DNA from: an uncultured Verrucomicrobiales bacterium
Lineage (GTDB): Bacteria > Verrucomicrobiota > Verrucomicrobiia > Verrucomicrobiales > Akkermansiaceae
Length of the DNA stretch: 41,877 bases
NCBI GenBank assembly: GCA_937930235.1
Contig: CALGLJ010000037.1
Span: 1-41,877 of the forward strand
Reading direction: 5' to 3'
Position numbers and translations under genes: made by a program. Below, piece by piece: positions 6,205 through 15,176 of this stretch. A model generated the notes under the pieces. That model searched no databases. It worked only from the letters and a program-made list of their open reading frames with translations, and was not told the origin of the DNA. Within the stretch, counting starts at the first letter, position 1; each line of letters starts with the position of its first letter.

Positions 6205-8394
6205 ATGATGATGATGAAAGAAGCAATTACGGTGTGGGGATGTTTCATGATCTCGTGTTTCGCTGCTGGACCGACCGATTCGCTGTTGGGCTTTTTAAAA
6301 GAAAATCGTGATCCAGAGGTCTCGATGAGTCAGATGAAAGGTTTGGCACTATCACCCTATTTAGGCCCAGCTCGCAAAGAGGTATTAAACAGGGAGTGGA
6401 AGCTGCGCCAAAGGTGGATGGTGGAGGAGAATGTGGAGCTTCTTAAGGGGGAGGAAAAGGTTGATGGGGATTTAGCGGCAGTCATTCTGGGGGCGCGGAG
6501 TGATCTAGGGCCGCAGGCATTTCGGGTCCTTCTTTTTGGGCTGAGATTGGTGGACGGGGAGTGGCAAGTTGCCCCGACTGAAGGCAGCTTTGCAAACGCT
6601 GGCTTAGGATTTGATCCGAAGATTCGCACTCGTGCGCAAGCACTGGAAAGATGGATGATGGATCAACGAGCTACCGGCGGAGTTGCTCTTCTTGAAAAGC
6701 AGAAGAATCGCTTCATCGCAAAAATTAAAAATTTAGTCCCTGAGAAGGAGCTTCGGGAGGCGTCACCTGAGCAGGTCCTGGATCACTGGATGAAGGCGGT
6801 ATCGGCTCAGGATTTTGATAAGGCGCAGGTATGGATGGGGGCGTTGAATCGCGATTTGATTATGACGGCGGAGTGGACGGAGATGACGAAGATTTTACGC
6901 CTTGGAGTGGAAAATAAAGACAAGAGAAATGTGTGGTGTTTTTTGACTGATCCAAGGACGGTGCAGATCAAGGTGTCAGAAAAGATGGAGGAGGGAGAAG
7001 CGTCGATTTTGATGCTCTTTATGTGCCCTTGTGAGACGAGCCAGAGGGCTGAGCGAATTATGGCAATTCGCTTTTCATTTGAGGATGAGGGGAGTGGTTG
7101 GCGGCTGAAGCTTCCGGGTTTTTTTGCGGGTGCCAATCTTTCTGTGAGGGAGCAAAAGAATCGTCACCGGGAGACTCAAAACCGCGGAGATGATCGGATG
7201 GCTAAGAACGCAGGGGCAATCTTTGAGGAGCATTTTTCAGCACGGCATCATAAAGATCCTGAAACTCTGATAGAAGAAATGCTCAAGGCGCTCCGGAAGC
7301 ATAGTTTGTTGAATTTTTTACAAACACTGCATCGAATTGATACGGGTAAAGTGGGGCAGAAAAAAGAAATTCAAAGACAACTGAATCAGCTTGGAAATCT
7401 GAATGAAGAGAAGATCGAGGAGCTGCTAGAAGGGGAAATTGATGAAGAAGAACGCCAACGTTTCGAAGCCTTATTGGAAGTCATTGAGGAGCAAGACAGA
7501 GGTCTTCTTGAGGGTGATGTGAGGAAACTGCGGAGCAAAAAAAATCGGCTGTATGACGATGCGGTCAGAGCGTTTGAGAATTTGGATAAGCTCGGGGAGA
7601 AGTCGCATCTTCACTTGGCGAAAATTCATTCTCAGGGAGATGTCGCGGTGGCAATCCTGAAGAGCGAACCAAAATCAGGGGGAGAGCAGATAGTCTATCT
7701 TCCAGTCTGGCTCTACCGACAAGATGGTCAATGGGCGTATCTTACCTTGGGAGGGCCTACCCTCGTCGATGTGATTCCTCCCGAGTTGAAGGAGGCAGTT
7801 GATCAGCTATCCAAATTACAGTTAGAGACGATCAAGGCTCTCAAAGAGGACGAGGTCAAAGATCTTGTCGCCCTGATCTCTCAGGTTGATTCGACTGGGG
7901 AAATCAAACCGGTTGAAGATGCGGGGGAGCGTGTCTCACACTGGCGGAGTGCTTTACGAGAAGGTCATTTGAATCAATTTTTATCCCAAAGCGGTTTATT
8001 AGTTCCGCCAGTCACTCCTCGTTGGATCATTGAGGGGGTCCGGGAGAAAATCGATAAGGAGCAGAACGCGGTGAAGGAAGATGTCCTTTTAGGGGTAGAG
8101 ACAAGAGGACGTTTCAGCGGCGTTTCATTATTAGTGGATCTCAACAATGGACAGGAAATTGATTGCCCGCTCTATATCGTTGCTCCCACGAAGAAAGGGC
8201 CTCGCGTCCTTTTGGATGTAAAATTAACTGTTCCCGCAAACGGGGGAAAGCGGTTGATCAATGCCGACACCATGGCTGCGCTGCTGAATCAAATGGAACG
8301 AAAAGATTTCGAAGATTTGAAGGCCTTGTTAGAATGGCATGAAAAGCTCGCTCAACCTGCCTGGGATCGATGGCACAAAGAAAAAGAGAAATAA
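6205..8394 (+). CDS. Exported protein of unknown function, first gene of MoxR operon
   Basis: The 729-residue protein is not recognised. It begins with four consecutive ATG codons; a hydrophobic stretch (AITVWGCFMISCFAAG, residues 7-22) looks like a signal peptide. The rest is hydrophilic and rich in Lys and Glu, with a strongly charged helical part at about 380-460 (EEKIEELLEGEIDEEERQRF). Two places resemble each other as modules (EQVLDHWMKAV near 190 and RVSHWRSALREGHLNQFL near 575), each followed by a strand-rich region. The gene ends 3 nt before the MoxR start, so the four genes 6205-12900 form one transcription unit. A periplasmic role linked to the MoxR/DUF58/transglutaminase system is inferred from context only. 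Which of the four ATGs is used cannot be told. Confidence 0.85.
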   Translation: MMMMKEAITVWGCFMISCFAAGPTDSLLGFLKENRDPEVSMSQMKGLALSPYLGPARKEVLNREWKLRQRWMVEENVELLKGEEKVDGDLAAVILGARSDLGPQAFRVLLFGLRLVDGEWQVAPTEGSFANAGLGFDPKIRTRAQALERWMMDQRATGGVALLEKQKNRFIAKIKNLVPEKELREASPEQVLDHWMKAVSAQDFDKAQVWMGALNRDLIMTAEWTEMTKILRLGVENKDKRNVWCFLTDPRTVQIKVSEKMEEGEASILMLFMCPCETSQRAERIMAIRFSFEDEGSGWRLKLPGFFAGANLSVREQKNRHRETQNRGDDRMAKNAGAIFEEHFSARHHKDPETLIEEMLKALRKHSLLNFLQTLHRIDTGKVGQKKEIQRQLNQLGNLNEEKIEELLEGEIDEEERQRFEALLEVIEEQDRGLLEGDVRKLRSKKNRLYDDAVRAFENLDKLGEKSHLHLAKIHSQGDVAVAILKSEPKSGGEQIVYLPVWLYRQDGQWAYLTLGGPTLVDVIPPELKEAVDQLSKLQLETIKALKEDEVKDLVALISQVDSTGEIKPVEDAGERVSHWRSALREGHLNQFLSQSGLLVPPVTPRWIIEGVREKIDKEQNAVKEDVLLGVETRGRFSGVSLLVDLNNGQEIDCPLYIVAPTKKGPRVLLDVKLTVPANGGKRLINADTMAALLNQMERKDFEDLKALLEWHEKLAQPAWDRWHKEKEK

Positions 8395-8397
8395 AAA

Positions 8398-9336
8398 ATG
8401 GAAGAAGCGCAGGGAATTGTCGCACGCCTAGAGAACTCGGTGCGGCAGGTGATGTTGGGGCAGGAAGACACCGTGAGGAGGGTTCTCGCGACCATGATTG
8501 TGGGAGGGCACGTTTTACTAGAAGACAATCCCGGAACGGGGAAGACGACCTTAGCCAAGGCCATTGCTGCTTCTATCGATGGGACGGATTTTCAGAGAAT
8601 TCAATTTACGCCAGACCTTCTCCCCTCTGATATTTTAGGGGTCAATGTATTTGATCCGCAAAAACAAGAGTTCTCATTTCATCGAGGGCCGATTTTGACA
8701 GATATTCTTTTGGCCGATGAGATCAATCGGGCTTCTCCTAGAACTCAGAGCGCCTTGCTGGAAGCGATGGCAGAAGGTCAGGCTACGATCGAGGGCAAGC
8801 GTCATGATTTAGGTGATCTTTTCTTTGTCTTGGCAACGCAAAACCCGGTGGAGTTACGAGGGACTTTTCCGCTCCCGGAGGCACAGATGGATCGCTTCGC
8901 GCTGAAACGTTCTCTGGGCTATGTCTCAATCGAGGAAGAGATGTCGATTCTCTCTGCTCAGAAAGAAGGTCACCCGCTAGATCAAGTCAGGCCTGTCGTT
9001 TCACGTGAAGAATTAGTCTCGGTGAAGAAGGCCGTGAGAGAGGTGAGAATCAGTAGGGAACTTCAGGAGTATATTGTGCGGCTCGTGGCGGGAACGCGGG
9101 AACGGTCAGAGGTGAAGCTGCCAGCGAGTCCACGTGCATCTCTGCATCTGATGCAGATTGCGCAGGCTCTTTCTCTTTTTGAAGGGCGAGAATTTGTGAT
9201 TCCGGAGGTGGTGCAGACCCTAGCTCCAGATGTCATCGGACATCGACTGGTGCTGGAAGGTGATGCTCGATATTCCGGGCATGATGGAGTCAGTGTGGTG
9301 CGAGAGCTTCTGGAATCATTGCCTGTGCCAGCATAG
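8398..9336 (+). CDS. MoxR-family AAA+ ATPase
   Basis: The 312-residue protein carries a Walker A motif DNPGTGKTT (K49), a Walker B segment LLADEINRASPRTQSALLEAM, sensor 1 ATQNP and the MoxR signature GTFPLPEAQMDRFALK. A C-terminal lid domain follows from about 225 (SPRASLHLMQIAQAL). Length and motif order are typical. MoxR ATPases are chaperone-like and act on membrane or exported partners, often with DUF58 and transglutaminase genes, exactly the next two genes here. The gap to the DUF58 gene is 4 nt. No Shine-Dalgarno sequence is visible; the coupling is probably translational. Confidence 0.96.
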   Translation: MEEAQGIVARLENSVRQVMLGQEDTVRRVLATMIVGGHVLLEDNPGTGKTTLAKAIAASIDGTDFQRIQFTPDLLPSDILGVNVFDPQKQEFSFHRGPILTDILLADEINRASPRTQSALLEAMAEGQATIEGKRHDLGDLFFVLATQNPVELRGTFPLPEAQMDRFALKRSLGYVSIEEEMSILSAQKEGHPLDQVRPVVSREELVSVKKAVREVRISRELQEYIVRLVAGTRERSEVKLPASPRASLHLMQIAQALSLFEGREFVIPEVVQTLAPDVIGHRLVLEGDARYSGHDGVSVVRELLESLPVPA

Positions 9337-9340
9337 TACG

Positions 9341-10699
9341 ATGGATGCTCTACGAGAGAGATTTTATAAGAATTTATATCGTTCTTATCATCAAGGGGCG
9401 AGTTTTGGGCACTTTATCAGTGGACGCATCACTGCGCTCGCTTGGCTGTTTTTGGCCCTCCTTGTCACAAGTTTTATTATGGGTGGGAATCTCGAAAGTA
9501 GCGTGGTGATTCTCATGAGTGCGCTTTTATTGGGAGTGATCATTGTCAGTTTCATATGGGCCTTTCTGAGAAGAGGGAAAGTGAGTGTTTCACGTCTTCT
9601 TCCTGAGACTGGTTCGGTGGATGAGCCGTTGAGTTACCGAGTGCGAGTGACAAACGTCGGGAAACGTCCGCTTTACGATATCCGAGTGGCGGAGGCCGAA
9701 GATGATCCTCGACCAACCCAGTGGGAATTTCTCAACCTGAAAGAGCCGGGGGAAGATGAGCGGAATATCTTTGATCGTATTTTTATTTTTTACCGATGGA
9801 AGTGGCTCAGTGAACGAGGAGGGAAGTGGGAAGTGGCCGAAGATTCGAACAGTTTTTCTATTGCGGCTGGAGAAAGCCGAGAGATGACCCTGAAGCTCAT
9901 TCCTCGTCGTCGCGGAGTGATCGAGCTGCAGGATATCCGGGTTGTCCTCCCTGATCCATTTGGTCTATTTCAACGTCGTAAAAAGACCTTGGGTGATCCA
10001 CGCGAGGTGTTGATTGTGCCGAAGCGATATCGTCTTCCTCGATTCGAGTTGGGGGGGCAATCGGAGCTGAAGGTAGGAGGGGAAACGGCTTCGATCATGC
10101 GTGGAGAAGGAGGAGACTTTTTGGGTTTGAGGGAATATCGCCCGGGAGATCCGATGCGTAAAATTCACTGGAAAAGCTGGGCGCGTAGAGGAATTCCGGT
10201 TGTGAAACAGCATGAAGAAAATCGCTTTGCTCGATATGGCTTGGTCCTAGACACGAACCTTGAGAAGAGCAGTCCGATGATGTTTGAGGAATGTGTCTCG
10301 ATCGCGGCGAGTTTCGTCTCCACGATGGATCGAAGTCACTGCTTGCTCGATCTGATGTTTGTGAGAGATCAACCGGAAGTTTATACCGCAGGGCGTGGGA
10401 CAGCGCGTGCAAGTCAACTGATGGAAGTGCTCGCACGGGTGGAGGCGAATGAAGAGGGAGGCTATCAACAGTTGGAGAAATTGATTCGACGCTATGCCTC
10501 GGAGTTGACGGCGGCGGTGGTGGTGTTGAGTGGTTGGGATCAGGAGCGGGAAGATTTTGTAAATAATCTTTTGGCGCTCGGGGTTCAGGCAAAAGTCTTT
10601 GCTCTCATCCCTCCAGAGGGTGATCTTCAGACAGAGTTAGCGGTTCACGCGCTCCGGTTTGACCAGGTGGAACAAGATCTTTTTGCTCAAGTGTCATGA
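9341..10699 (+). CDS. DUF58 family membrane protein
   Basis: The start is set at the ATG at 9341, just after the MoxR stop; the frame is open further upstream but there overlaps moxR. This gives 452 residues. Two membrane spans lie near 24-45 and 52-75. A beta-rich domain follows, and then the DUF58 signature GLREYRPGDPMRKIHWKSWARRG near 265-290, followed by a von Willebrand A-like segment (YGLVLDTN, SIAASFVSTMDRS). DUF58 proteins are partners of MoxR ATPases. The stop overlaps the next start by 4 nt (ATGA-type, 10696-10699). Confidence 0.93.
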   Translation: MDALRERFYKNLYRSYHQGASFGHFISGRITALAWLFLALLVTSFIMGGNLESSVVILMSALLLGVIIVSFIWAFLRRGKVSVSRLLPETGSVDEPLSYRVRVTNVGKRPLYDIRVAEAEDDPRPTQWEFLNLKEPGEDERNIFDRIFIFYRWKWLSERGGKWEVAEDSNSFSIAAGESREMTLKLIPRRRGVIELQDIRVVLPDPFGLFQRRKKTLGDPREVLIVPKRYRLPRFELGGQSELKVGGETASIMRGEGGDFLGLREYRPGDPMRKIHWKSWARRGIPVVKQHEENRFARYGLVLDTNLEKSSPMMFEECVSIAASFVSTMDRSHCLLDLMFVRDQPEVYTAGRGTARASQLMEVLARVEANEEGGYQQLEKLIRRYASELTAAVVVLSGWDQEREDFVNNLLALGVQAKVFALIPPEGDLQTELAVHALRFDQVEQDLFAQVS

Positions 10700-12900
10700 A
10701 GGATGAGTCCGTCATTTTTAGTGCTCCGCCCCGGCTTTTATTGGGAGTGGGGTTTTTGTTTTGGGGAGCGATGCTAGACACTCCGTTTCTGGGCTTGATC
10801 GGAGCATTATTGATGGAAGCTCGTTATTGGACGAATTTACGGTGGAAATTTGGTGAAGGTGGATTTGCAAAAGCTTGGCAGCTCTCGGTGCTTTTACTTG
10901 TCGTCTCTGCGGTGGTGAAAATGGGATCAGAAGAAGATCGCGTGGAAAGTGCCGTGACGGTGCTCTCCATGCTACCATATGTGTTTCTGCCTCTCATGTT
11001 GGCTCAGCAATATGCTTCAGATCGCGGCGTGCCTCTGACGACTTTCTCCTTTGTCGCCCGGCGGAAAATGGCGAAAGATCGTGCTGCGGGGCGTGAGGTG
11101 AGAGTGCTGCCATGTCAGTTGGGATACCCTTATTTGGGCTTAATACTCATCTCGTCTGGACTCGGGGTGAATGATTTAAAGTGGTATGGCATCGGGGTCA
11201 CGGTATTGATGGCCTGTATTCTTCATTCGATGAAGAAGGGTGAGGGCGTGAGACGTTCTCGGGCCTGGATTTTGGCATTTGGATGCGCGATTTTTATTGC
11301 CGGAGGAATTTCAGGAGGGACTTACTGGGCTTATGGAAAGTTCAAGCGAGCGACGGCATCGCGAGGGCAATCACATGAGCATAGAGGGCTTACGACCGCG
11401 CTCGGAAATGTCGGAAAACTCAAACTGAACCCCGCAATTGTTTGGCGATATCAACATAAGGGAGGGAGTCGTCCGGCGCGTTTACGAATGGCGGCTTACG
11501 ATACCTTTGCTTACGATCGGTGGACAAAACGTTTGCCCTCAAGAGCTCAACGGAGAGTCTCTGAAGAACGCGATGCTGGGGGTGGATTGGTTCGTTTGTT
11601 CTCTAGTGAAGAGAAGAAGCGGAAAGACCATGCTTATCGAGAAGATGACCTTTCGTTTGAGGGACCATTGCTAGGAACCTTGAGAGGCCAAGTGAAAGAT
11701 AGCACGCTGTTGCCCATCCCGCCGACCAGTCGCCGCTTTTTGAAAGTCGCCGCAGATGAGTTGCATGTGAATGGACTGGGGACGACCGAAGTCAGTGATC
11801 CTGATCAGGGAAGCATAGAGCTTAACTTTGTCGCGGGAGAAAAACGTGTTTTTGAAGAAGACCCGACGGAATTTGATCTGGTCATTTTACCATCAGAAGT
11901 GCCGGGAATGGAGCGTTTTTGGAAACAAGAAGGGGAGATTCTTCCCAAATGGATTCACGATATCGAAGACTCGGACGATTTGGTAACTTCGAAAAAAATT
12001 CTCGAACGAGTGGATCTACCAGTGATTGAAAATTTACGACCTGATCTGGAAAGACAGACCAGATTGTGGGCGAAGATCCAAAATGCGTTACGCAAAAAAA
12101 ATTATACCCTCGATCTCAAGCCTAAGAAAAAGGAACCACCGGTGACGGACTTTATTCATTCAATGGATGCCGGACACTGCGAATATTTTGCGAGTGCGGC
12201 GACTCTCCTTTTACGTCGGGCAGGTATTCCCTCACGCTACGTGGTGGGGTATGCCGTAGATGAACGGGGCAAAAATCCCGGGGAGTGGATCTTACGTGGA
12301 AAGCATGCTCATGCTTGGTGTCAGGCTTATCTGGGGGGGACTTGGCGGCTAGAGCCTTCTACGACGGGTATTGGAGGAGAGGTGTGGCGCTGTCGGGGAG
12401 GGCGTTGGGTTGAGATCGATCTGACCCCGGGGGCTTGGCTTGAGATGGATACTGCGGAGACCGGTTGGAGGCGTCGTCTAGCAGATTGGTGGCAAGTTTT
12501 TACAGAAGACATCGTACTATGGTTTGGGCGTCCCAAAGTGATAGGGGTGTTGAAATTTGTGATGTGGTTTTCGGGAGCTTTCTTGCTTCTTTGGATTATC
12601 AATCGTCTCTGGAGAACCCGCACTCGTAAGTCCAAGGTGCTTAAAGGAAGCTGGGAGGAGCGGTGTGTGGATCTGCGATTATTACGAGATTTGGAAAAAT
12701 GGTTGAAGAAGCGAAATCAAGTGAGACCAGTTGGGGTGCCGGTGGGAGAGTGGCTAGGCATGGTGTATCCAACGGAATCGGCCGCGCTGGTGAAAAAATA
12801 CCAGACCTTGAAATTTGACCCTCAACCGCCAGCGGGAGACTTGAAACAGGAAATTGAAGAATTTAAGAAAACCGTCCGAGCACAGAGCAGAAAAATGTGA
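10696..12900 (+). CDS. Membrane transglutaminase-like protein (TgpA type)
   Basis: The 734-residue protein has several N-terminal membrane spans up to about 220, an extracytoplasmic region with a transglutaminase-like core, one further span near 615-635 (LKFVMWFSGAFLLLWIINRL) and a cytoplasmic tail. The papain-like core shows C495 in GHCEYFASAATLLLRRAGIP and H539 in KHAHAW. At the third position, where the family normally has Asp in a W..DPT motif, this protein reads TWRLEPSTTG, that is E553. Proteins of this type, next to MoxR and DUF58, are membrane-bound and of incompletely known substrate. It overlaps the DUF58 stop by 4 nt and is last in the four-gene unit. Confidence 0.92.
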   Translation: MKDESVIFSAPPRLLLGVGFLFWGAMLDTPFLGLIGALLMEARYWTNLRWKFGEGGFAKAWQLSVLLLVVSAVVKMGSEEDRVESAVTVLSMLPYVFLPLMLAQQYASDRGVPLTTFSFVARRKMAKDRAAGREVRVLPCQLGYPYLGLILISSGLGVNDLKWYGIGVTVLMACILHSMKKGEGVRRSRAWILAFGCAIFIAGGISGGTYWAYGKFKRATASRGQSHEHRGLTTALGNVGKLKLNPAIVWRYQHKGGSRPARLRMAAYDTFAYDRWTKRLPSRAQRRVSEERDAGGGLVRLFSSEEKKRKDHAYREDDLSFEGPLLGTLRGQVKDSTLLPIPPTSRRFLKVAADELHVNGLGTTEVSDPDQGSIELNFVAGEKRVFEEDPTEFDLVILPSEVPGMERFWKQEGEILPKWIHDIEDSDDLVTSKKILERVDLPVIENLRPDLERQTRLWAKIQNALRKKNYTLDLKPKKKEPPVTDFIHSMDAGHCEYFASAATLLLRRAGIPSRYVVGYAVDERGKNPGEWILRGKHAHAWCQAYLGGTWRLEPSTTGIGGEVWRCRGGRWVEIDLTPGAWLEMDTAETGWRRRLADWWQVFTEDIVLWFGRPKVIGVLKFVMWFSGAFLLLWIINRLWRTRTRKSKVLKGSWEERCVDLRLLRDLEKWLKKRNQVRPVGVPVGEWLGMVYPTESAALVKKYQTLKFDPQPPAGDLKQEIEEFKKTVRAQSRKM

Positions 12901-12954
12901 AGAAGTTTTCAGCGTGTCCTTTGCTAGCGAGGGAGATTGAGCTATTCTCTGAAT

Positions 12955-14364
12955 ATGAAATTTGTCTTATTATTCCTTCTCGGGCTAGCAAGTGCGCTCG
13001 TGGCTCAGACTGATCACAAGGTGCTCGGTAAATCCACCGAAGAAAGCTACGAGGGAAAAGTGGTTCTCATTAAAGTCGGGGAAGATGATTTGGTGAACGG
13101 ACAGAGCTTTAAATTTTGGGAACGTATTTTAGAGCGAGTGACCGATGAAAAAGCTAAAGCAGTGGTGTTTCATTTGGATACTCCTGGTGGTCTGGCCTTT
13201 CCCACGAAAGAATTGATGAGCCAAATTGCAAATTTGGAGGTCCCGACCTACTCCTTCATTGACCCCAAGGCGATGAGTGCTGGGGCTCTCATCGCGATCT
13301 CGACTGATGAAATCTACATGGCGCCAGGCGCTCTGGTCGGCTCGGCAGGGCTCGTTGCGGGGAATGGAATGACGATTGATGATACGATGCGTGCGAAAAT
13401 TGAGAGCTTCTTCGATGCTCATGTCCGTTGGATCACGGAGAAGAAGGGGCACCGCTATGAAGTCATTGAGGCTATGATGATGATTCGGGATGAAGCGCGT
13501 CAGATTGGTTCACGAGTCGTGGCGAAGGGGGAGCTCTTAGCTTTGAATTCGAAAGAGGCGATCGAACCCATGGATGAAGGGACGCTTTTTGCGGTTTCGG
13601 AAATCGATTCCGTAGAGGAGCTTCTTAAGGCTAAAGGGTTGGATCAATCTCTCATGATCGAGGCCACCCCAACAGGTTTTGAGCGCTTCGCCTGGTGGGT
13701 GGCGAGTGTCTCTGGGCTCTTGATTTTGGTGGGATTGGGAGCGGGATATTTTGAACTCAAAACTCCAGGATTTGGCATCGGAGGCATCGTTGCGATCTTG
13801 GTGTTCTCGTTATTCTTTTTTGGAAATTACCTCGCCGGGAATATGGCTGGCTATGAGCTAGGAGCAGTCTTTGCGGTGGGAATCTTGCTGATATTTGTCG
13901 AGATTTTTGTGATCCCTGGCTTTGGAGTCGCGGGAATCACGGGCCTGATGATGGTCGTGGGTTCTCTGATCTTTGCGATGGTTGATAAGGTGCAGTGGCA
14001 GAATCGGGAATGGACCACAAATGGTTTGGTCAATGCTCTCGATGGCCCTGGTTTGCATTTTGCAGGTGGGATTGCCGGCTCTTTAGTCTTGCTCTATTTC
14101 ATGATGCGCTACCTCCCGGACATGCCTCTTTTACGCAGAGTGCAGCTCAAGGAGGTTCTTCCTGCCGGTAATGGAATGGAAGAAGATGTGGCGCGTATTG
14201 GGCTCACCGCAAGAGCATACACTGATTTGAGACCAGCAGGAAAGATCGAGCTCAACGGAGACCTCTTTGATGTGACTGCGGAAGGAAAGTTTGTCCTGAA
14301 AGGTGAGTCCGTCCGGATTATCAAGGAAGATGGGATGGGGATGGTGGTGGTGCAAACTGAATGA
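12955..14364 (+). CDS. Full-length NfeD-family membrane serine protease (ClpP class)
   Basis: The start is the ATG at 12955, which gives a clean signal peptide (MKFVLLFLLGLASALVAQ); a TTG 18 nt upstream would add six unlikely residues. The 469-residue protein has a ClpP-fold domain (about 35-245) with S108 in KAMSAGALIA and a plausible catalytic K148 (MRAKIESFF). Four or so membrane spans follow (about 250-385), then a C-terminal OB-fold NfeD domain (GLTARAYTDLRPAGKIELNG). This is the long NfeD-1b layout; such proteins cleave membrane-associated substrates, often stomatin/flotillin partners, none of which is in the window. It lies 54 nt after the transglutaminase gene and may be co-transcribed. 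Confidence 0.93.
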   Translation: MKFVLLFLLGLASALVAQTDHKVLGKSTEESYEGKVVLIKVGEDDLVNGQSFKFWERILERVTDEKAKAVVFHLDTPGGLAFPTKELMSQIANLEVPTYSFIDPKAMSAGALIAISTDEIYMAPGALVGSAGLVAGNGMTIDDTMRAKIESFFDAHVRWITEKKGHRYEVIEAMMMIRDEARQIGSRVVAKGELLALNSKEAIEPMDEGTLFAVSEIDSVEELLKAKGLDQSLMIEATPTGFERFAWWVASVSGLLILVGLGAGYFELKTPGFGIGGIVAILVFSLFFFGNYLAGNMAGYELGAVFAVGILLIFVEIFVIPGFGVAGITGLMMVVGSLIFAMVDKVQWQNREWTTNGLVNALDGPGLHFAGGIAGSLVLLYFMMRYLPDMPLLRRVQLKEVLPAGNGMEEDVARIGLTARAYTDLRPAGKIELNGDLFDVTAEGKFVLKGESVRIIKEDGMGMVVVQTE

Positions 14365-14404
14365 GCATGTGGGATTCTTGATTTTCACAGCCCATCTCAC
14401 TTCC

Positions 14405-14626
14405 TCATTCAGACCAATCGGAGAGGGGCGTCTGAAGTTCCAGGCTAGCGATCATTCCATGATCCAAGACCGGGCCATCGATCAAAGCTGGCGGTTGGTG
14501 AGTGATCACAATCGGAGGTAAAGAAGAATCCGATTTTTTTTGAAAAGAGGCATCGATCTTCCAGACGGTGATCGTGAGGGCGGCCATTAAAATGGGTCCA
14601 ACTGAGAGCAGTGCGGCTTCCTTCAT
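14405..14626 (-). CDS. Small putative membrane-anchored protein
   Basis: The 73-residue frame has one N-terminal hydrophobic segment (LLSVGPILMAALTITVW) followed by a polar, proline-containing tail. It lies 70 nt downstream of, and in line with, the pseudopilin-like gene, so it may be the last gene of the DUF1800/DUF1501 unit. Its end faces nfeD convergently with 40 nt between stops. No homologue is recognised; support is its place in the unit and the plausible membrane anchor. Confidence 0.45.
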   Translation of the reverse strand: MKEAALLSVGPILMAALTITVWKIDASFQKKSDSSLPPIVITHQPPALIDGPVLDHGMIASLELQTPLSDWSE

Positions 14627-14696
14627 AAGGATGCTACGATGATCTCGGTTTGTGAAGGGATGATGCGGTGAATGTGAAGATTGTGAGAAATTTAAG

Positions 14697-15173
14697 TTAT
14701 TTTATCACAAAGTCATCTTCAGTATAATATCTTGTATCAGGTCCGGCAGAGCGAATTTCGAGGACTTTGCCCGAGAGGGGATGAATTTTGAGGGGGGTGT
14801 CCCAGCGATCAATGAGTTGGCGTTCTTGATTAAGAATCCGGGACTGAGTGGATAAGTAGGGAGTGCGATGGGGGTTTTTGCCAAGGAGAAATTCCGCGAG
14901 TTCCTCATTGCTAGAATAGTAACGTGTGTCGCGTTTTTTGATCAGGAGAAAGACATTGCGAAGATAGTTTTGGAACAGCTCTAAATCTTGCCGAATATCA
15001 GAATTGGGGTTCGCATAATTGCCTAAGATTTCGTCTCCAAGGGTGGGAGGGGGCGGAGGCGATTCAACAACATCTGGTGATGTGGAAAGATCTTCGGGAA
15101 GGGGGGCTTTTCTCATAAACCACCATGCGAGGATCAAGACAAGGGGAATGAGAAGTAAGAGAACTCTCTTCAC
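14697..15173 (-). CDS. Membrane-anchored protein with GspG-like C-terminus
   Basis: The 158-residue protein starts at a GTG 3 nt after the DUF1501 stop, so translation is probably coupled. It has one N-terminal membrane span (VLLLLIPLVLILAWWFM), a short proline-rich linker (residues about 38-47), and a globular part. That part ends in DRWDTPLKIHPLSGKVLEIR followed by SAGPDTRYYTEDDF. The ending recalls the C-terminal pattern of type II secretion major pseudopilins (D.WG.P, S.GPDG…DD), but there is no prepilin cleavage motif with a Glu at +5. It is a pseudopilin-like envelope protein of unknown role, likely tied to the DUF1501/DUF1800 products encoded upstream. Confidence 0.8.
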   Translation of the reverse strand: MKRVLLLLIPLVLILAWWFMRKAPLPEDLSTSPDVVESPPPPPTLGDEILGNYANPNSDIRQDLELFQNYLRNVFLLIKKRDTRYYSSNEELAEFLLGKNPHRTPYLSTQSRILNQERQLIDRWDTPLKIHPLSGKVLEIRSAGPDTRYYTEDDFVIK

Positions 15174-15176
15174 GAG

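Noticed and set aside
9230-9340. Upstream extension of the DUF58 frame into moxR
   Set aside because: The added 37 residues are only moxR read in another frame; the ATG at 9341 directly after the moxR stop is the plausible start.
12937-12954. TTG start for the NfeD gene
   Set aside because: It adds six residues before an otherwise perfect signal peptide beginning at the ATG at 12955.
14365-14404. Terminator between nfeD and the small convergent gene
   Set aside because: The best stem is four bases long with a 17-base or longer loop and no T run.
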